Positions 46,507 to 61,238 of a DNA stretch of 64,000 nt are shown here, one piece after another. The stretch lies in contig JAVTLE010000021.1 in NCBI GenBank assembly GCA_033439295.1, positions 3,519,116-3,583,115 of the forward strand. Reading direction: 5' to 3'. The notes below the pieces were generated by a model. That model had not been told where the DNA came from, searched no databases, and saw only the letters and a list, made by a program, of their open reading frames with translations. The DNA is from Deuterostichococcus epilithicus (lineage: Eukaryota; Chlorophyta; Trebouxiophyceae; Prasiolales; Stichococcaceae). The stretch's first letter is position 1; the number at the start of each line of letters is the position of its first letter. A program made the position numbers and the translations under genes.

Positions 46507-47518
46507 GCACCTGCTCTGGGGCGGCCGAACCGTTGCTCTGTGGCGAAGAAGCATTGTGCCCGTGTGGCAGCTGCTCACAGAATTACCAGACACAGCCTGG
46601 ATGGTCATCATCGCTGCTGGGAAAGGCTCCGGCTTTGAGTTCGTGCACCTTCCAATCCCCTGGTCACAACAACCTGCTGTGGTTCCTTGAAGCCGGTCGA
46701 TATTGTTCCAGCTGCAGTCAACTGCGTAGATGAGCGTCTGCCGTGCACGACACCTGCGACAGGGAATGGAATGATAGCTGCACCTCGTGATCTGCTTGTC
46801 TTCAGCGCAGGTGTGTCCACGTGCTCGGCGGGGAAAACTACAGGTGAGCCAACCTTGCGTTCCCAGTAACCCAATGGAAATCAAATGTGTATCAGAGCGC
46901 CGGCGGGTAGAATGCACTGGAGTGGGGTCGTTCGGGCAGAGAATGAACAGGAAGGCAGATGAAATGAGGGCAGTGTCGTCGGACCGACTGGAGGTGGGCT
47001 GTGCTGTGCACAAGGACGGCGGCCCGCAAAAACACCATGCGGGCGTGAAGATGAGGCATAGACATTGCGTGTGGATTGTGCTGCAGGCTGGGAAGACGGA
47101 GGGCTGCATCGCTCGGCAGCGTGGCAGCATTTGCTGGCACGGTGCATCAGGCCACTCGTGCCCCTGTTACCTGGCAGCTTGCCAGAAAATACACCCTACG
47201 CAGCTATGCTAGCAGAAATGGAAAACGAAAGCAAAGATCCCTGAAACACCAGATACATCCTGCCGAGCCTGATGAAGTCAAGACGAAAACTGACATGAGA
47301 AGTTCAGAGCATCAGACGTGCAGATTGGAAGACAATTGCTGATGAGCACGCACGCTGCATCGGCCATCCGATATAGCTCGGTCTGCACTCGAACCATTAG
47401 GTGCCTCGGTGGTTGCTGCTGACTGCCCAGAGATATGGCGGCTGAACCGGGAGATCACTGTTGCGCTGCCTCTTTTGTACCAGCTGCCGAAAGTCCCCGC
47501 CGAGGCGCATCTGCCACC
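46507..47518. other. Spacer between the two oxidase genes
   Basis: About 1 kb containing the 3' UTR of copy B and the promoter of copy A. A long minus-strand open frame (to 47130) continues from copy A's first exon without a recognisable domain; I treat it as 5' flank. Confidence 0.45.
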
Positions 47519-50500
47519 TCACACGGGTGTGTCCTGATGCTTCAAGTCCCGGTAGATGTCGCCATTCTGCAAGGCACGACAGATATCTGCAGTGAGCGAT
47601 GTCTGGACAGGACGCTCAATGCTTCAACCAAGTGGCCGTGGGAAGAGGCAGCCGCTGGTCGCACCCGGCAGGCGCGCATCGTGGTGACATGCTCGCCCTC
47701 GTCGTCGCGAATGTTCATAAAGACATCGTGCAGGTTTCTGGCATGGAAAGGGCTCCGTCATCAGCATCATGTTGATAGGGCATACAGGTGTTCCTCAAGC
47801 CCTCCAGGTCACGAAGCCGCACGTGCACCGCTATCAGCTGAACATGCACGTCTTACCGGCAGGCCGGGCGGCGTGGCTGCACCCGCTTTGTCGTCTGAAA
47901 TTCGTCAAACCTGTACATGGCATATTTGCGCTCAAGACTCGTGCGGCCTGAACTCAGCTGGCGTCAGGGAGCGCGTATTGCTTATGACGCATGTCACATT
48001 TGCAGCAACAGAGTCAGGATTTAGGAAGATGCCATGCCATGCCACGCCACGCCGCATTATGGCAGAATGCGGGTGAGCAAGCACGCAGGGCAGGACGTTA
48101 GAGGGCGCACATGTACAGGTCGTCGCCCCTGTAGTATTGCAGAGCAACCAGCGGTGGCGGCATATCTTTCAGCAGCTCCTCGTTCACATCCACGAACTCG
48201 CCTGCAGCATGCAGAGTGCGCGATGAATGACAGCGTCCTGGCAGCTCCACAGGCTTTTTACAGAAGCTCATCCAGAATCACGGCGGATATAGGGTTCGCA
48301 CCGTATGTGTCCACTGCATGCGCCTGTGTGATGGAAAGCAGCATATGTCAGCGGGTTGAGGCAGCACATATCAGCAGTCGCACGGTAGACACAGGCAGCC
48401 TGCTGCGCATTAGGCCAATGCAGGACGAAAAAGTTCGTGGTCCTTGAGCCGGCCGCACCTCAAGCAGCTCGCTGAAGCTGTAGGCCTACAAACCGAATGA
48501 CAGGATCAGGGCGCAAGAATGCTCTGCCATTTGTGCTACTGGTCGGTTCTGCTGGCGCCGGCCAGATCGCAAGCTACATACAGAAACAGTTCAGCGACAG
48601 GTCAGCAGCTGATATACTACCCACCGCTTCGGGGTCCCAGAAGAACAGCACCAGCAGCAGGAAGTAGTAGACGATGGCAGAGTGTGCTGCAATAAACCTG
48701 CGTCAGCAACCCTTCTCTGTCTGTCTGTCTGTGCGCGCATTGTAGACCGATCGGCATGTTGCTGAGGACCGCCTCTCATACGGTTGACGAGATCACGATT
48801 GCGAAACAACGAGACGCTAGCACGAGCTGACCTGTCCACCCACAGCGCATCGCCGCCGAGGCTTTCCATGATCTGCATCAGCAGAGCAGCCGAACTGTCC
48901 TCAGCAGTGTAGTGTGCCGATGCAGCTGCAGGAATGGAGATAAGAAACCAAAAGCGGCGACGAGCTTCCGGAGCAGCACATAGCCGGGCACTACTATCGC
49001 TTTCCATTCGCAGCAATCGTAGGCGCGCCTGCAGGTGGTGCATCTCGTTCCATTCCTCTGAAGCAGAAGCGACGAACAGTCAGTTTGCCATACTCACGAG
49101 GATGCATCACCGTATGCATGTCGTCCGGCTGCACCACCATGCGGTCTGGACATCAAACAGATGGTAGTGAAAGCGCAGGAACACGAGTACTGCCCAGGCG
49201 TAAGGTGCGCTCCGCATTTTAAGCAGGAGAAACTCGCCTGCAAAGTGGCTGCACGGCAAACAATAGGGTGCTCAGCGTTTCTGTACGGCGCATGAGGATG
49301 TCTGCGAAAACGCAGAGCACCAGCAAGGATGTGCACATGAATCAAAGCGACGTCATCGCACTCGGGCCTCACACTTTGCGCAGGTCCGCGCCGGCGCGCC
49401 ACCAGCCCAGGGTCTCGTACAGGTGCAGCATCGAGATGTAGCTGAAGTATGGCATCCGCGCAACTGTTGCAGAGACATAGATACGGGTCAATCGCACAGC
49501 AGAGACATGCAGGGCGCTGATCGCAGAGGACGCCTGCAGGGTGTCAAGCAGGCAGGCGCACCCTCTTCAAGGAGCCTGCAACACGAAGAGACAGCATTCA
49601 GTGCCGTCCTGAGACTGAAGGGGGAGGCAGCACTGCAGCGCATCTCGGGACTTGAGCATGCAAAGCAGGCAGACTGTGCCACGCAGTCGGAGAAGGCTCA
49701 CCAGAAGCGCTGGATTGGGCGATTCGGGTACACGACATCCAGCAGCCAGCACAGAACTGCACATGGGGGCAGCCCAGGGCGTCAGCATGAAGCTGCAGCG
49801 CCTGAGCCTGAAGGCACGAGGCTGCTGGCGAGAAGCAAGCTGTGCAGCTGGCAAAGCATGTGGACCGGCGCGGAAAGAATTCTAGTGATGTGCGCACCCA
49901 CGTACGGCGTTCGCACAAACCAGGGCACATCGACGCGCTTGCCGAGCGCCTCACGCCGCTTCTCCCGTTGCGTCACGCCCTTCACCGACAGCTGCAGCTT
50001 GGACAGCTTTGCCCGCATCTGTGTTTCGACGGGGTCAGGATGTTGGACAGCAGCATTTTTGCTGCCTACCCATGAACGCACGCACCGAGTTTGTGCGCTG
50101 GCGATGTCACAACCTGCAGCGTCCCTTCTGCCGATTCTCATGGCCAGTCGATGCGAGGACCGAAATCCTTCAGTTCAGGCAGAGCTCGAAGAAGTGTCGC
50201 TCCTCTACAGCGCTGGGGACCATGCAGAAAAGCAGGGTCCATCTCAGCACGGCCCCACCTCGCGGGTGAGCGCATTCTCCGGACCCCTCTCCTGCACCTC
50301 CCTGTCGGTCCTGTCGGTGGTCAGCTCCGACAGGATGCCGCGGTCCTCCAGCGACTTGTCGAAATTGCTAAAGCCAGTGACTACGCGCCCGGCCAGGCCG
50401 CGCGCCGCCTGCATGGAGTCACATACGGTAGCGAGCCAGTGCCGCAGCAGTTGCTTGTGGCGCAGCCAGGCGTGGCAGGGCAGCAAGCTTCGCATGGGTG

Positions 50501-51632
50501 CAGCTGAAGCAGGTGGCCAGGGTGTCCCTGGAAGTCAGCTTGAGAGGCGGGGGGCACCTTGGTGAATGCGTTGTCGGACGGCGAGTTTTGCTCAAACTCC
50601 TGCCACTCATCGTACCGGAACGATCTGCAGCAGTTCAGCGCTCACTAAAAGCTTTGCAGGGGATTGCGGCCTGACCCTCCATTGCACGCCAGCAAGTGAG
50701 TGCTGCGCACCGTCTCAGAGCGCGGAGCTCGTGGCTGAAGTTCTCCAGTGCCTGCGTGCGCATGGCGTCACGATGTCTTTTCCATGTTTCACGCATCACG
50801 TCATCGCACCGCGCATGGTTGGATGCTATGTGTCACTGCGAGCCTCGCTTGCAAGGCGGCGTACCAGCTTCCAGCCGGACGCTGGGATTTTGCCATAGCC
50901 CTCCTGGTACAGCCGCCCAGATCCAGACCTGAAGCCTGCGCAAGGAGCACATCCCCAGTATCGACGGTGCGTAGACCAGCGATACTGCCAGCTAGCACAT
51001 CCGGGTTTCGCGGCGCTGACTGCTGGAGCACATGTGTCAGAAAACTGGTGGGTGCACAGGCGCCGCCGCGCAGCTCACCGTAGTCATGGCCGAGGACCTG
51101 CGGTGGGAGAGGATCCCAAGCTCGATCGCGTGCCGTTGGATGGAACAATACTTAACACTGACTGTGCGGACTCGCTGGGGTAGCATGCCCTTTGATGCTG
51201 CCGCGGCAACAGTCACGGAAGCAGAACAGGTTGATGGGCCAGACGCCCAAAGGCGAGCACTTCGATACGGGTGTCGCCGTCGTGCACGTAATACTTCTCG
51301 TCGGTGCCTGTACCCCGCGTGGGCTGACCAAATTTCAGGCCACGCGCCCGAAGCGGCTTTGGCTGCTGGTGATCTGAGGCGTCGGACTGCACGACGACAC
51401 CGTCGCTGCCGGCCACGACTCGCATCGAGCCACGAGTCTGGCTGCGTGTCGTGAGCCGTCTGCAAGCACGCAGTTTGTTGCTGGAGTCAGGACTGCATTG
51501 CGGTCGCGAATGAGCAAGTGTCGACAACTCACCGCAGCACGGTGTTGGGCATGTCTCAAACGGTCTTGGGGTCTCCGAACGACGCACAGAGAGGCAGGTT
51601 GCTGGCTTTGATGCGGGCTCGAGGTTCCTCAC
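47519..51632 (-). CDS. PTOX: Plastid terminal oxidase, tandem copy B
   Basis: Paralogue of copy A with the same order of segments: leader plus ARGLKFGQPTRGTG, VLGHDYG, GRLYQEGYGKIPASGWKL, ENFSHELR, SFRYDEWQEFEQN, a coiled region, MRAKLSKLQLSVKG, then the oxidase core. The ligands are conserved: LLEEVARMPYF, EEWNEMHH, FSELLEAHAVDTY, RDDEGEHVTTM. Typical PTOX blocks are ESLGGDALWVDRFIAAH and YYRGDDLYMFDEFQTTK. Mapped exons include 51097-51079, 49575-49562 (14 nt), 49463-49373 and 49248-49238 (11 nt, GC donor). The C-terminus is GDIYRDLKHQDTPV, matching copy A's GDIYEDLKFQ region. The start at 51632 gives a Ser/Arg/Thr-rich leader of transit type. The intron inside the VARMPY block differs from copy A, so the copies are not recent. 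Not every exon edge was traced. Confidence 0.88.
49238..49248 (-). other. PTOX: 11-nt micro-exon of PTOX copy B with GC donor
   Basis: CCACTTTGCAG after a GTGCAG acceptor, followed by GCGAGT as donor. It restores KVHFAEEWNEMHH between exons 49463-49373 and the EEWNEMHH exon near 49030-49060. Confidence 0.75.
49562..49575 (-). other. PTOX: 14-nt micro-exon of PTOX copy B
   Basis: Encodes LLEE (with flanking split codons) carrying the first iron-ligand Glu, between TTGCAG acceptor and GTGCGC donor. In copy A the same residues lie in a 34-nt exon that continues through ARMPYY, so intron positions have changed since duplication. Confidence 0.65.
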
Positions 51633-52185
51633 CTGTTCTGCTGCGAGCTAGGGCTCGCTGCACGCCGGAAACTCGCCGCAGTGGTGCTGGGCCGCTGGGC
51701 GGTGCAGCTGCCGGTCAGCATCATGTGAGCTGCTGCAATGCGACGTTGCAAATGCAATTTTGTTTGGAGAAGAATCTCACGGACGAGACAAGATATCACG
51801 ACCGTCGCTTAGTCAGTGTCGGAGGCTTCTTCGGCAGACATCTCTGTGAAGGCTTTTTCGCAACGCAGCTGTGCGATCGCGGTGCTTGCATGTGTCCTAG
51901 ACAACCGCATCGCAGGCCGCGCTGCGGGACGGCCGCTGTTGGCTGCACGCGGCGCTGCGGACGTGCGATCATCACAGATCATCCGAGCGCGGGAAGATCC
52001 CGCGGTGATGTCAGCAACATCGACTCCTTGCATTCAGTCATGCCGGCGACGCCCCACACACGATAAAGTGTTCAATCTGAGGTCCATTGCAGGCTCTCCT
52101 GGCTCCTGACTGGTGCATCCGGTAACAGCAAGGCAGGCGGGCGCTGTGAAAAGTCGCTGGAAACTTGCGTCGCTGTCTCAAGTCG
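51633..52185. promoter_or_regulatory. Divergent region between PTOX copy B and the next gene
   Basis: Head-to-head spacing. A minus-strand open frame (52033-51809) has a transit-peptide-like composition and an acidic tail (AFTEMSAEEASDTD), but no in-phase donor links it to PTOX copy B. It is left unassigned. Confidence 0.35.
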
Positions 52186-55100
52186 ATGTCCCACGAGCGT
52201 GCAGCTCCGGCCTTTGCCATTGATCCCGAGGTGCCATGCATCAGCGTCTCGTCGTTCGGGAGCCCAGGCCCTGCGCTGACGACCCCATGGCCGGCACTCG
52301 ACCTGGCAAATGTCACGCGGCGGGACCGCTTCCGGCCGCTGGCCGGATCCCCAGCGGCAGCCAGCTTCGCAGTGGCCCGTCAGTCCAGCACGCGCGTGCC
52401 TGCAGCAGCACCCATCGCAGACATCGGCGGTGCAGCAGGCTTGCAAGCAACCGGCGGCAGCAGCAGCGGCAGTGGCAGTGGCGGGGCGGCGGCAGCCACA
52501 CCCAGCAGAGCGCTCGACGGCAGCGGAGCAGACAGCGACGACCCTGATTTCTTTGCCGAGCTGGTGATTCTTTTCCGCCGCATGCGTTGCGCAGCAGCAG
52601 TCCAGCCAGCTACCTCTGCGGACATTTGGCGTGCCGAACAGCTGACACCGCGACTCTGCCATGCAGAGTGGCCACAAGCCGGAGTGGACGCGCGAGCGGC
52701 TGCAGACGCTGTCGCGCAAGGTGCGCTAGGCACCAGTCGCTGCGGAGACCATCAGATCACTGCGGCGCCCCTGCTGCGCGCCTGCATGCACCCATCATCG
52801 CTCGCGACTCACAGCCGACGCTGGAGTCCCTTCCCCCGCAGGCGAAACAGCATCGGGCGGCACTCCAGGCTGCGGCGCCGCTGCGAGCGGAAGTTGGCGT
52901 GGTGCCCGCTGTGTTTGTGGGCGACGTGTTCTCCGTCGACAGGTGTTGGCTGGTGCCGCTGTTGCTCCTGTGCACGGGTGACACTGCCACTCCCTACTGC
53001 ACTCGGCAGCGCGGCCGGTTGCCGGCATGTGCACGTGGAAACTGCCAGCGCTGCAGCCGCTGGTGGCCACCCCGCCTCTGATTGCACCCTGAAATCCTCC
53101 ATCTGCGTGTCGACAGACTGGAGGACCAGCAGGGCAGCAGCCTGACAGCTGCCCTGTGGCCGCTGCTGCTCGGTGAGCAACCGCCGGCGTTTGCGCGGTT
53201 GCTGGACCCCTTCTGCAACGATAGCCTGCACATGCACACGTCGCTGGATGCGGCACGCCGGGCTGCGGGGCTGCCCCTGCCGCGCCCCAAGGCCGGCTGG
53301 CTCGGCTTCCCGCCTGCCGGCAGCGTCAGCAGGCTCGAGACGCTGGCCGCGCACGGCCGCTTCATCCTGGCGGCCAGGGATGCGCTGCGGCAGGCGGAGG
53401 CACAGCCAAAGGCGCAGCAACGTGCAGGAACCGCGTCCCACGGCGGGTGCTGGTGGCGGCCCAGGCTCTGGCGTGAGCGCCGGACTGGCCCCGCTGCCGG
53501 CAGCCACACAGGCAGCGCCGCCGGCGCTGGCGAGCAGCTGCCGAGCNCCGGACGCGGCGGCCGCGGCGGCGGCGCGCCGCGGTGGCGCCTCGGCTCGGGC
53601 GAACCGACGCCGGGCTTTGGCACCATCCAATCGTTTGCGCTGGGCACAGCGCTGTCGTTCATCAAGGCGCACCCGGGGCACGCCTTCCTGGTTCCTGACG
53701 AGCAACAGGTCCCTGGTCGCTTGTCCCCTCTCTTTGATTGAGAGCCGATTCAGTGGCGGGCTGCGCAATGTGCTCCTGCAGCACATCGGACACTCCGTCT
53801 GCGAGATGTGTGCCTCACAATTGATCCTGCGCAGTGCTGCGGCATGCTCTGCAGGCAGCCAGCGTGCTTTCAACTTGATGTTGTGGAAGGCTGCTTGCCC
53901 TGGGTCCCGGTGGTGCCTCGAAACAGGGCAGCGGCACCATCCCGTGCGGCTGCCCCGCCCCCAGCTGCAGCTGACGCACGTCCTGCCGCCATTCGTTTCC
54001 AGGTGCGCGAGGCGCAGCGGCTGCAGCAGGCAGACCAGGGCCTCGAGTCCGCAGCCATCAGGTGGAGGCCTGCGCCTCATGGTCGCACCCTGTGCTGTCG
54101 TGATGTCGCACCCTGTGTTGTCATGATGTCAGGGGGCATCTCTGCAAGCTCGTTTGAACATGAAGGCCGTGCTCTCGGATTGCAAGTGGCTCCAGTGATC
54201 AATGAGACAACGATGATGCTGCCGGTGTGACGCAGGGGCGTCCCCGTCTTTGCAATCCCGGGGCTGTACCTGACACTGCCCTCGTCCAAGGGCGACGTGC
54301 GCTTCACGCCGCTGTTCCTCACTCGGCAACTGCTGGACGACACCGTCGCCGCGGCACAGGATCTGGCCATCCGCTCGGTCGGTTTCTCCTCTCCATCTGC
54401 TGCGCGATCTTGTACCCCGCAACAGACGCGCACAGGCTGTACCAGCATCCCTTTATTGCTGTGGGTTTGTGTCCGGAACCGCACCTGTGCAGATGGCATC
54501 TGCAGCTTTACTCTGCAACAATCGTTCCCTGGCTCTGGCTCTGTGCAGGCCCGGATCCAGCGGCGGCAGATGCGCCATGTTGCCAGGCAGCTCGTCGAGA
54601 GCACTGCTGCCCACCTCACAGGCGAGAACCGCTGCACTTTGTCTGTTGTGCCCAAAAGTCACACTGCAGCCGTTGCTCGCTGTGGTCAGAGGACCTGCTG
54701 ATCGTCGACCGCGCAGAGTGCTGTGCTCAAGGTGATGCTGGCGCCTGCTTGCCGATCGGGGTCCTCCAGGCCTCTGCACGGGCGGGTGCTGGGCCATTCA
54801 CACAGGGTCAGCAGGCACACGTCTCCCAGACCCGCCCTGAGCAGGGGGCGCTCCTGCTTTGCAGGCATCCACATGCCGACGGGCGGCGGCGGGCGGCCGA
54901 GCAGCCACGACGAGGACAGCGCCGAGCTGCCAGAGGTGGACGAGTTCCTGAAGGTGTGGTGTCCAGTTGCATTGGGTTGTCGACACGTTGCCAGTCAGTC
55001 CCACGATTGTCTCGGATGAAGCAGAACAGGCATCGCCCTCCTCAGCCTGCGGCGCTTGGAGCGTGCTGTGGGCATGCACAGTGCCCAGCCGCCCGCATCG

Positions 55101-56785
55101 CCCGCTGCAGCAGCGTGTTCCCTGAGCGAGTGCATGCAGCGTAGCACACTCCGCTACCACCTACGCACTCGAGCCGTGCGCGCAGGAGCTGGGCGAGGGC
55201 ACCAGGCCGGCAGGCGGCGGATCTGCCCGGCCCAGCGGCCTGGGCGCCACCGTGTCCTTCGCGGCGGTGGGCGGCGTGTCGCTGTGGTTTCGCGGCATAG
55301 TGGGCGCCATGAACGCGGTCGACCGCGCTGTGTCGAGCGTCGGCCTGGGTGAGTCTGTTTCCTGCAGGGCATCATCTGTAGCGGTGTGATCCTGCTGGCC
55401 GCCCCTGTCGTGCAGCGCAGGGGGTCCACAGTGGAATCCGCAGCACCGCCGGCAGCCAAAGCAGCAGCGGCGGCGACGCGGCACCGGTGGCGGCGACGGC
55501 AGCAGGTCCTGTGGTCCCGCGCACCAACGACGGCCGTGACAGCAGCGCCAGCGACTGCGGCAGCAACGCAGGGTTTGCAACAGGCTGGCGGAGATCACTT
55601 TCGAAAGCCTTCCGCCGGCCTGCTGCCAGCCGATAGCCATGCCTGGCGGTCGTTGCTGGCCGCTGACAAGCCTCCCCCCCTTGACGCAGATGTGCGGCTG
55701 TCCGCGGCACGGCGCCAGGTGGTCGTCACGCCGCACTCACTGCAGGAGTATGTCGCGGACTGCGGGCGCTGGAACAACCAGCCGCGCGGCGGCGCCGGTG
55801 AGTCACACTCTTTGGCAGAGCTGCCCGCTCCTCGCTCTAGGTGCACTTGCTAGCATCATCCAGTACGAGGAGGCTGCTCGACCCAGCGAGTCAGCCTGCG
55901 CCACTTGGGCATGAAATTGCGCGCCGACCGGGAGAACGCGCGCCTGCTGCTGACATCGGTTGCTGCAGTTGCAAACGCACTGCGGCCAGCCTCTGTGTGT
56001 AGCTCTGCATCGCCACACGAGCGGGGGTGGCGTCAAAAGCAGGATCCGACTCTCCCAGCATGCTGTGCGGTCACACATGGTCTGTTGCGCAGGCTCCGCC
56101 GAGCCCTGGACCGCCAGCGACCTCGGCGAGCTGAAGGAGGGTGTCACAGACACCATCAAGATGTCGCTCAAAGCCGCCGTCGAGCTGCTGCAGAAGGTCG
56201 GGTGCTGCCAGCTGCGTGCCCGCCCAAGACACCAGCCAGCCGACAACGAACTCCTGTCCGGTCGCCCACTGTGGAGTTCGATTTCGATTCCCGCAGATGC
56301 GCTGGGCGCGCTGACATCCCTCGCCTGTCGCACCTTGAGCACAGGGCCCTCCAGACGACGGGTCCGCGGACGGCTACAGCTTCTCCCTCAGCAGCGGAGA
56401 CACCGCCAGCGAGGCAGAGGCGGCCGCGGCTGCCAGCGATGGCGCGGTGTCCGGCGTCGCCTCCCTCCAGCTGAACGGCGCCAAGGCACGGGCCGTCGCC
56501 GTGCCGGTCTGTGCATGGATGTGACGCGGCGTGCCCTGGCACACGTGTGTTGCCGTTGCACATGAGTGGCGCATGTCTGTGCGCACAAGAACTGAGACCT
56601 GCACGCAGGCGTTTGGCGAGGTGCCGCCCGACTCGGCGTGCGACCTGGAGCTGAAGCCCAATCGGGGCATCATCCTGATCGGAGAGGCAGCGCCTGGCAC
56701 GTCGGGCATCAAAGTCGGCGGCCGCACCCTGCAGGTCCCGAGGGTCATCCTTGCGGACGCAAACCCGCTGGCTACTGCTGGATAG
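52186..56785 (+). CDS. Unrecognised multi-exon protein with a segment loosely like Tic22
   Basis: No confident family. A phase-consistent path starts at ATG 52186 with a Ser/Ala/Gly-rich region ending DSDDPDFFAEL. It runs through SGHKPEWTRERLQTLSRK, AKQHRAALQ..VPAVFVGDVFSVDR, then LEDQQGSSLTAALWPLLLGE and a longer Ala/Leu-rich region. Next are VREAQRLQQADQGLESAAIR, GVPVFAIPGLYLTLPSSKGD..RFTPLFLTRQLLDDTV, EDLLIVDRAECCAQG, a Gly-rich acidic exon, a hydrophobic segment (AAVGGVSLWFRGIVGAMNAV), TPHSLQEYVADCGRWNNQPRG and KEGVTDTIKMSLKAAVELL. It ends GIILIGEAAPGTSG..RVILADANPLATAG. The GVPVF..RFTPLFLTRQLL stretch resembles the Tic22 import-component repeat, but the rest does not clearly follow that family. 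Two apparent donors are GC. A base call N at 53547 lies in a Gly/Arg-rich stretch. It could be two genes; exon edges are less certain than elsewhere. Confidence 0.5.
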
Positions 56786-57373
56786 AACGGCCGGTGTCTC
56801 GTCACCTCTGTCTGTGTTCCCGATCTCGGAGCATTTCACGGTTGACACGACAGATCAATATGGCGAGTGACTGAAAAACAATCTCAGCCCCGCCTCGGCG
56901 TGATGCAAGCCAGACTTGCCTGCCACCCGGTCAGGGTTTGGAACACCCTGTCGCTTGATTCAACCCCGATGCCCTTCCAGGCGCAGACAGCGTCACATGT
57001 TCAATATCCAACTTTCAGCAAGCCCGTCTGTATTCGATTCTGGTGCCGAGCTGCTGCGCTGGCAAGGTTTTGTGCACAGCAGCCTTACAGCGCCGCCGCC
57101 ATGCGTCCACCACGTCCGACACTGTTGCCCATCTTGCGCGCTGCCCAAAGCTGCCGTGCCGCACATTGCCCTGTTGCGCCTCTTCCAGGAGCCACCACCA
57201 AGAGTGCGTGTCTGTCCTACTGTACGTCCTACTGGCACGCCGCCGCTGCGACTTCAAACTTCGGTTCCCAGCTCAATTGGGCAGTCACTTCTGGGGACAC
57301 TTCAACCTCATTCGCTCATGCAATGCTGCAACACACGTACAGAAAGGCCCGCTGCTTTGAAGGAGCCCCGCCT
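56786..57373. other. Convergent intergenic region, 3' UTRs
   Basis: This interval lies between the stop at 56785 (plus) and the MetAP2 stop at 57374 (minus). It contains a minus-strand TGTAA at 57085. No gene is seen. Confidence 0.6.
57085..57089 (-). terminator. Putative TGTAA poly(A) signal of MetAP2
   Basis: TGTAA on the minus strand, 285 bases beyond the MetAP2 stop codon. Confidence 0.4.
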
Positions 57374-60174
<2,801 letters not shown>

Positions 60175-61238
60175 GCCCGCGTACACCTGTGACACACGAC
60201 AAGGTTGGTGGGCGTGCCCGGCCGCTACCACAGCGGGCGGCCAAGAACTTCGTGCTGCCCCAAAAAAGACAACCTGCCCACGACTCAACTACCTCAGCAG
60301 CTTCGGGACGTGCATGTCCAGCGTCTCTATGTGCCACAGGCTCTGCAGCAGGCTGCATATCTGCTGCCGGCTTGGTGTTGATCACGGCGTCCAAGGCCAT
60401 GGTTGTGCTGCAGTAGTGGTTCCTTCGCAAGCATGCTTTTTGCGATCTGCAATTCTGCTACCAACTCAGGATGCCGATTGGGTTATGGCTTCACGAGGCG
60501 GTCAGCTGCTTGATCTTGCGAAGTCGCTGCAGTGCACGTGCCGTTGACGTAACTGTCACCGCCAACGCTCCATACCAGCCGAGTGGAGCTGGTATGGAGC
60601 TTGAAAACCGACTGGGTCGACGAGCTGGGGAGAGGCGTGCGGAGGTTCCCGCAAGATCGACTTCTAGGTCAACAGCTGGCAGTCATGAAGCGCCAGCACG
60701 CATAGCACCGACGCTCCCAAGGAATTCGCGAACGACATTCTGCACCGTTTGATTCGTGGATGGAGTTTCGATTCAACACCTGAACAGGCAGCACGAAGCC
60801 TAGTGGAGCCCGCCTCCTCCCGAGCGGGAATGCGGTCGTGCACAAGCGCCGGGCAAGAGGTGCAGATGCGCCGGCCTTGCACGTCAACACAGGAGCTGTG
60901 TCGCTGCACCGCTCGCGAGCAGAATGAACCAAGTGCCGCCAGTGCTTGCCGACAGTATATACACGATTGATACAGCACGAAACGGCATCAAAACTCGGTA
61001 CACAAGTGTGCTCAGCGGTAGGCGGCCAGGCAATGCCTGCGTAGTGTTGCTCGGCGCTTCAAGCCGCTATTGGACCACTTGAACCTGCGTGATGCGTGCA
61101 ATCGCTACGCTGCACCCCATGCTAGCCGTGGCTCTGCCACCAGAGCGAGTCTCTACCTAATCTCACATGTGGGTCTGCCAGCCAGCGCGCCGCTGCGCCT
61201 CCTCCGTCCTGGGTGGTGCCGTCCAAGTGTTGGCACAA
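60175..61238. other. Gene-poor stretch upstream of MetAP2
   Basis: Contains the MetAP2 promoter side and a perfect inverted repeat (60567-60600). Several short open frames on both strands have no domain, splice logic or biased composition to support them. Confidence 0.45.
60567..60600. repeat. Perfect 13-bp inverted repeat (hairpin) with 8-base loop
   Basis: GCTCCATACCAGC (60567-60579) and its exact complement GCTGGTATGGAGC (60588-60600) flank the loop CGAGTGGA. It is intergenic, ~400 bases upstream of MetAP2. Confidence 0.85.

Noticed and set aside
46159-47130. 323-codon minus-strand open frame
   Set aside because: Only its last ~109 codons (46506-46180) match the conserved PTOX leader exon. 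The upstream part lacks any recognisable feature and probably is promoter/5' UTR.
52809-54080. Long (423-codon) minus-strand open frame
   Set aside because: It is antisense to the exon chain of the plus-strand gene, is Arg/Ala/Pro-rich as expected for the reverse frame of GC-rich coding DNA, and shows no motif.
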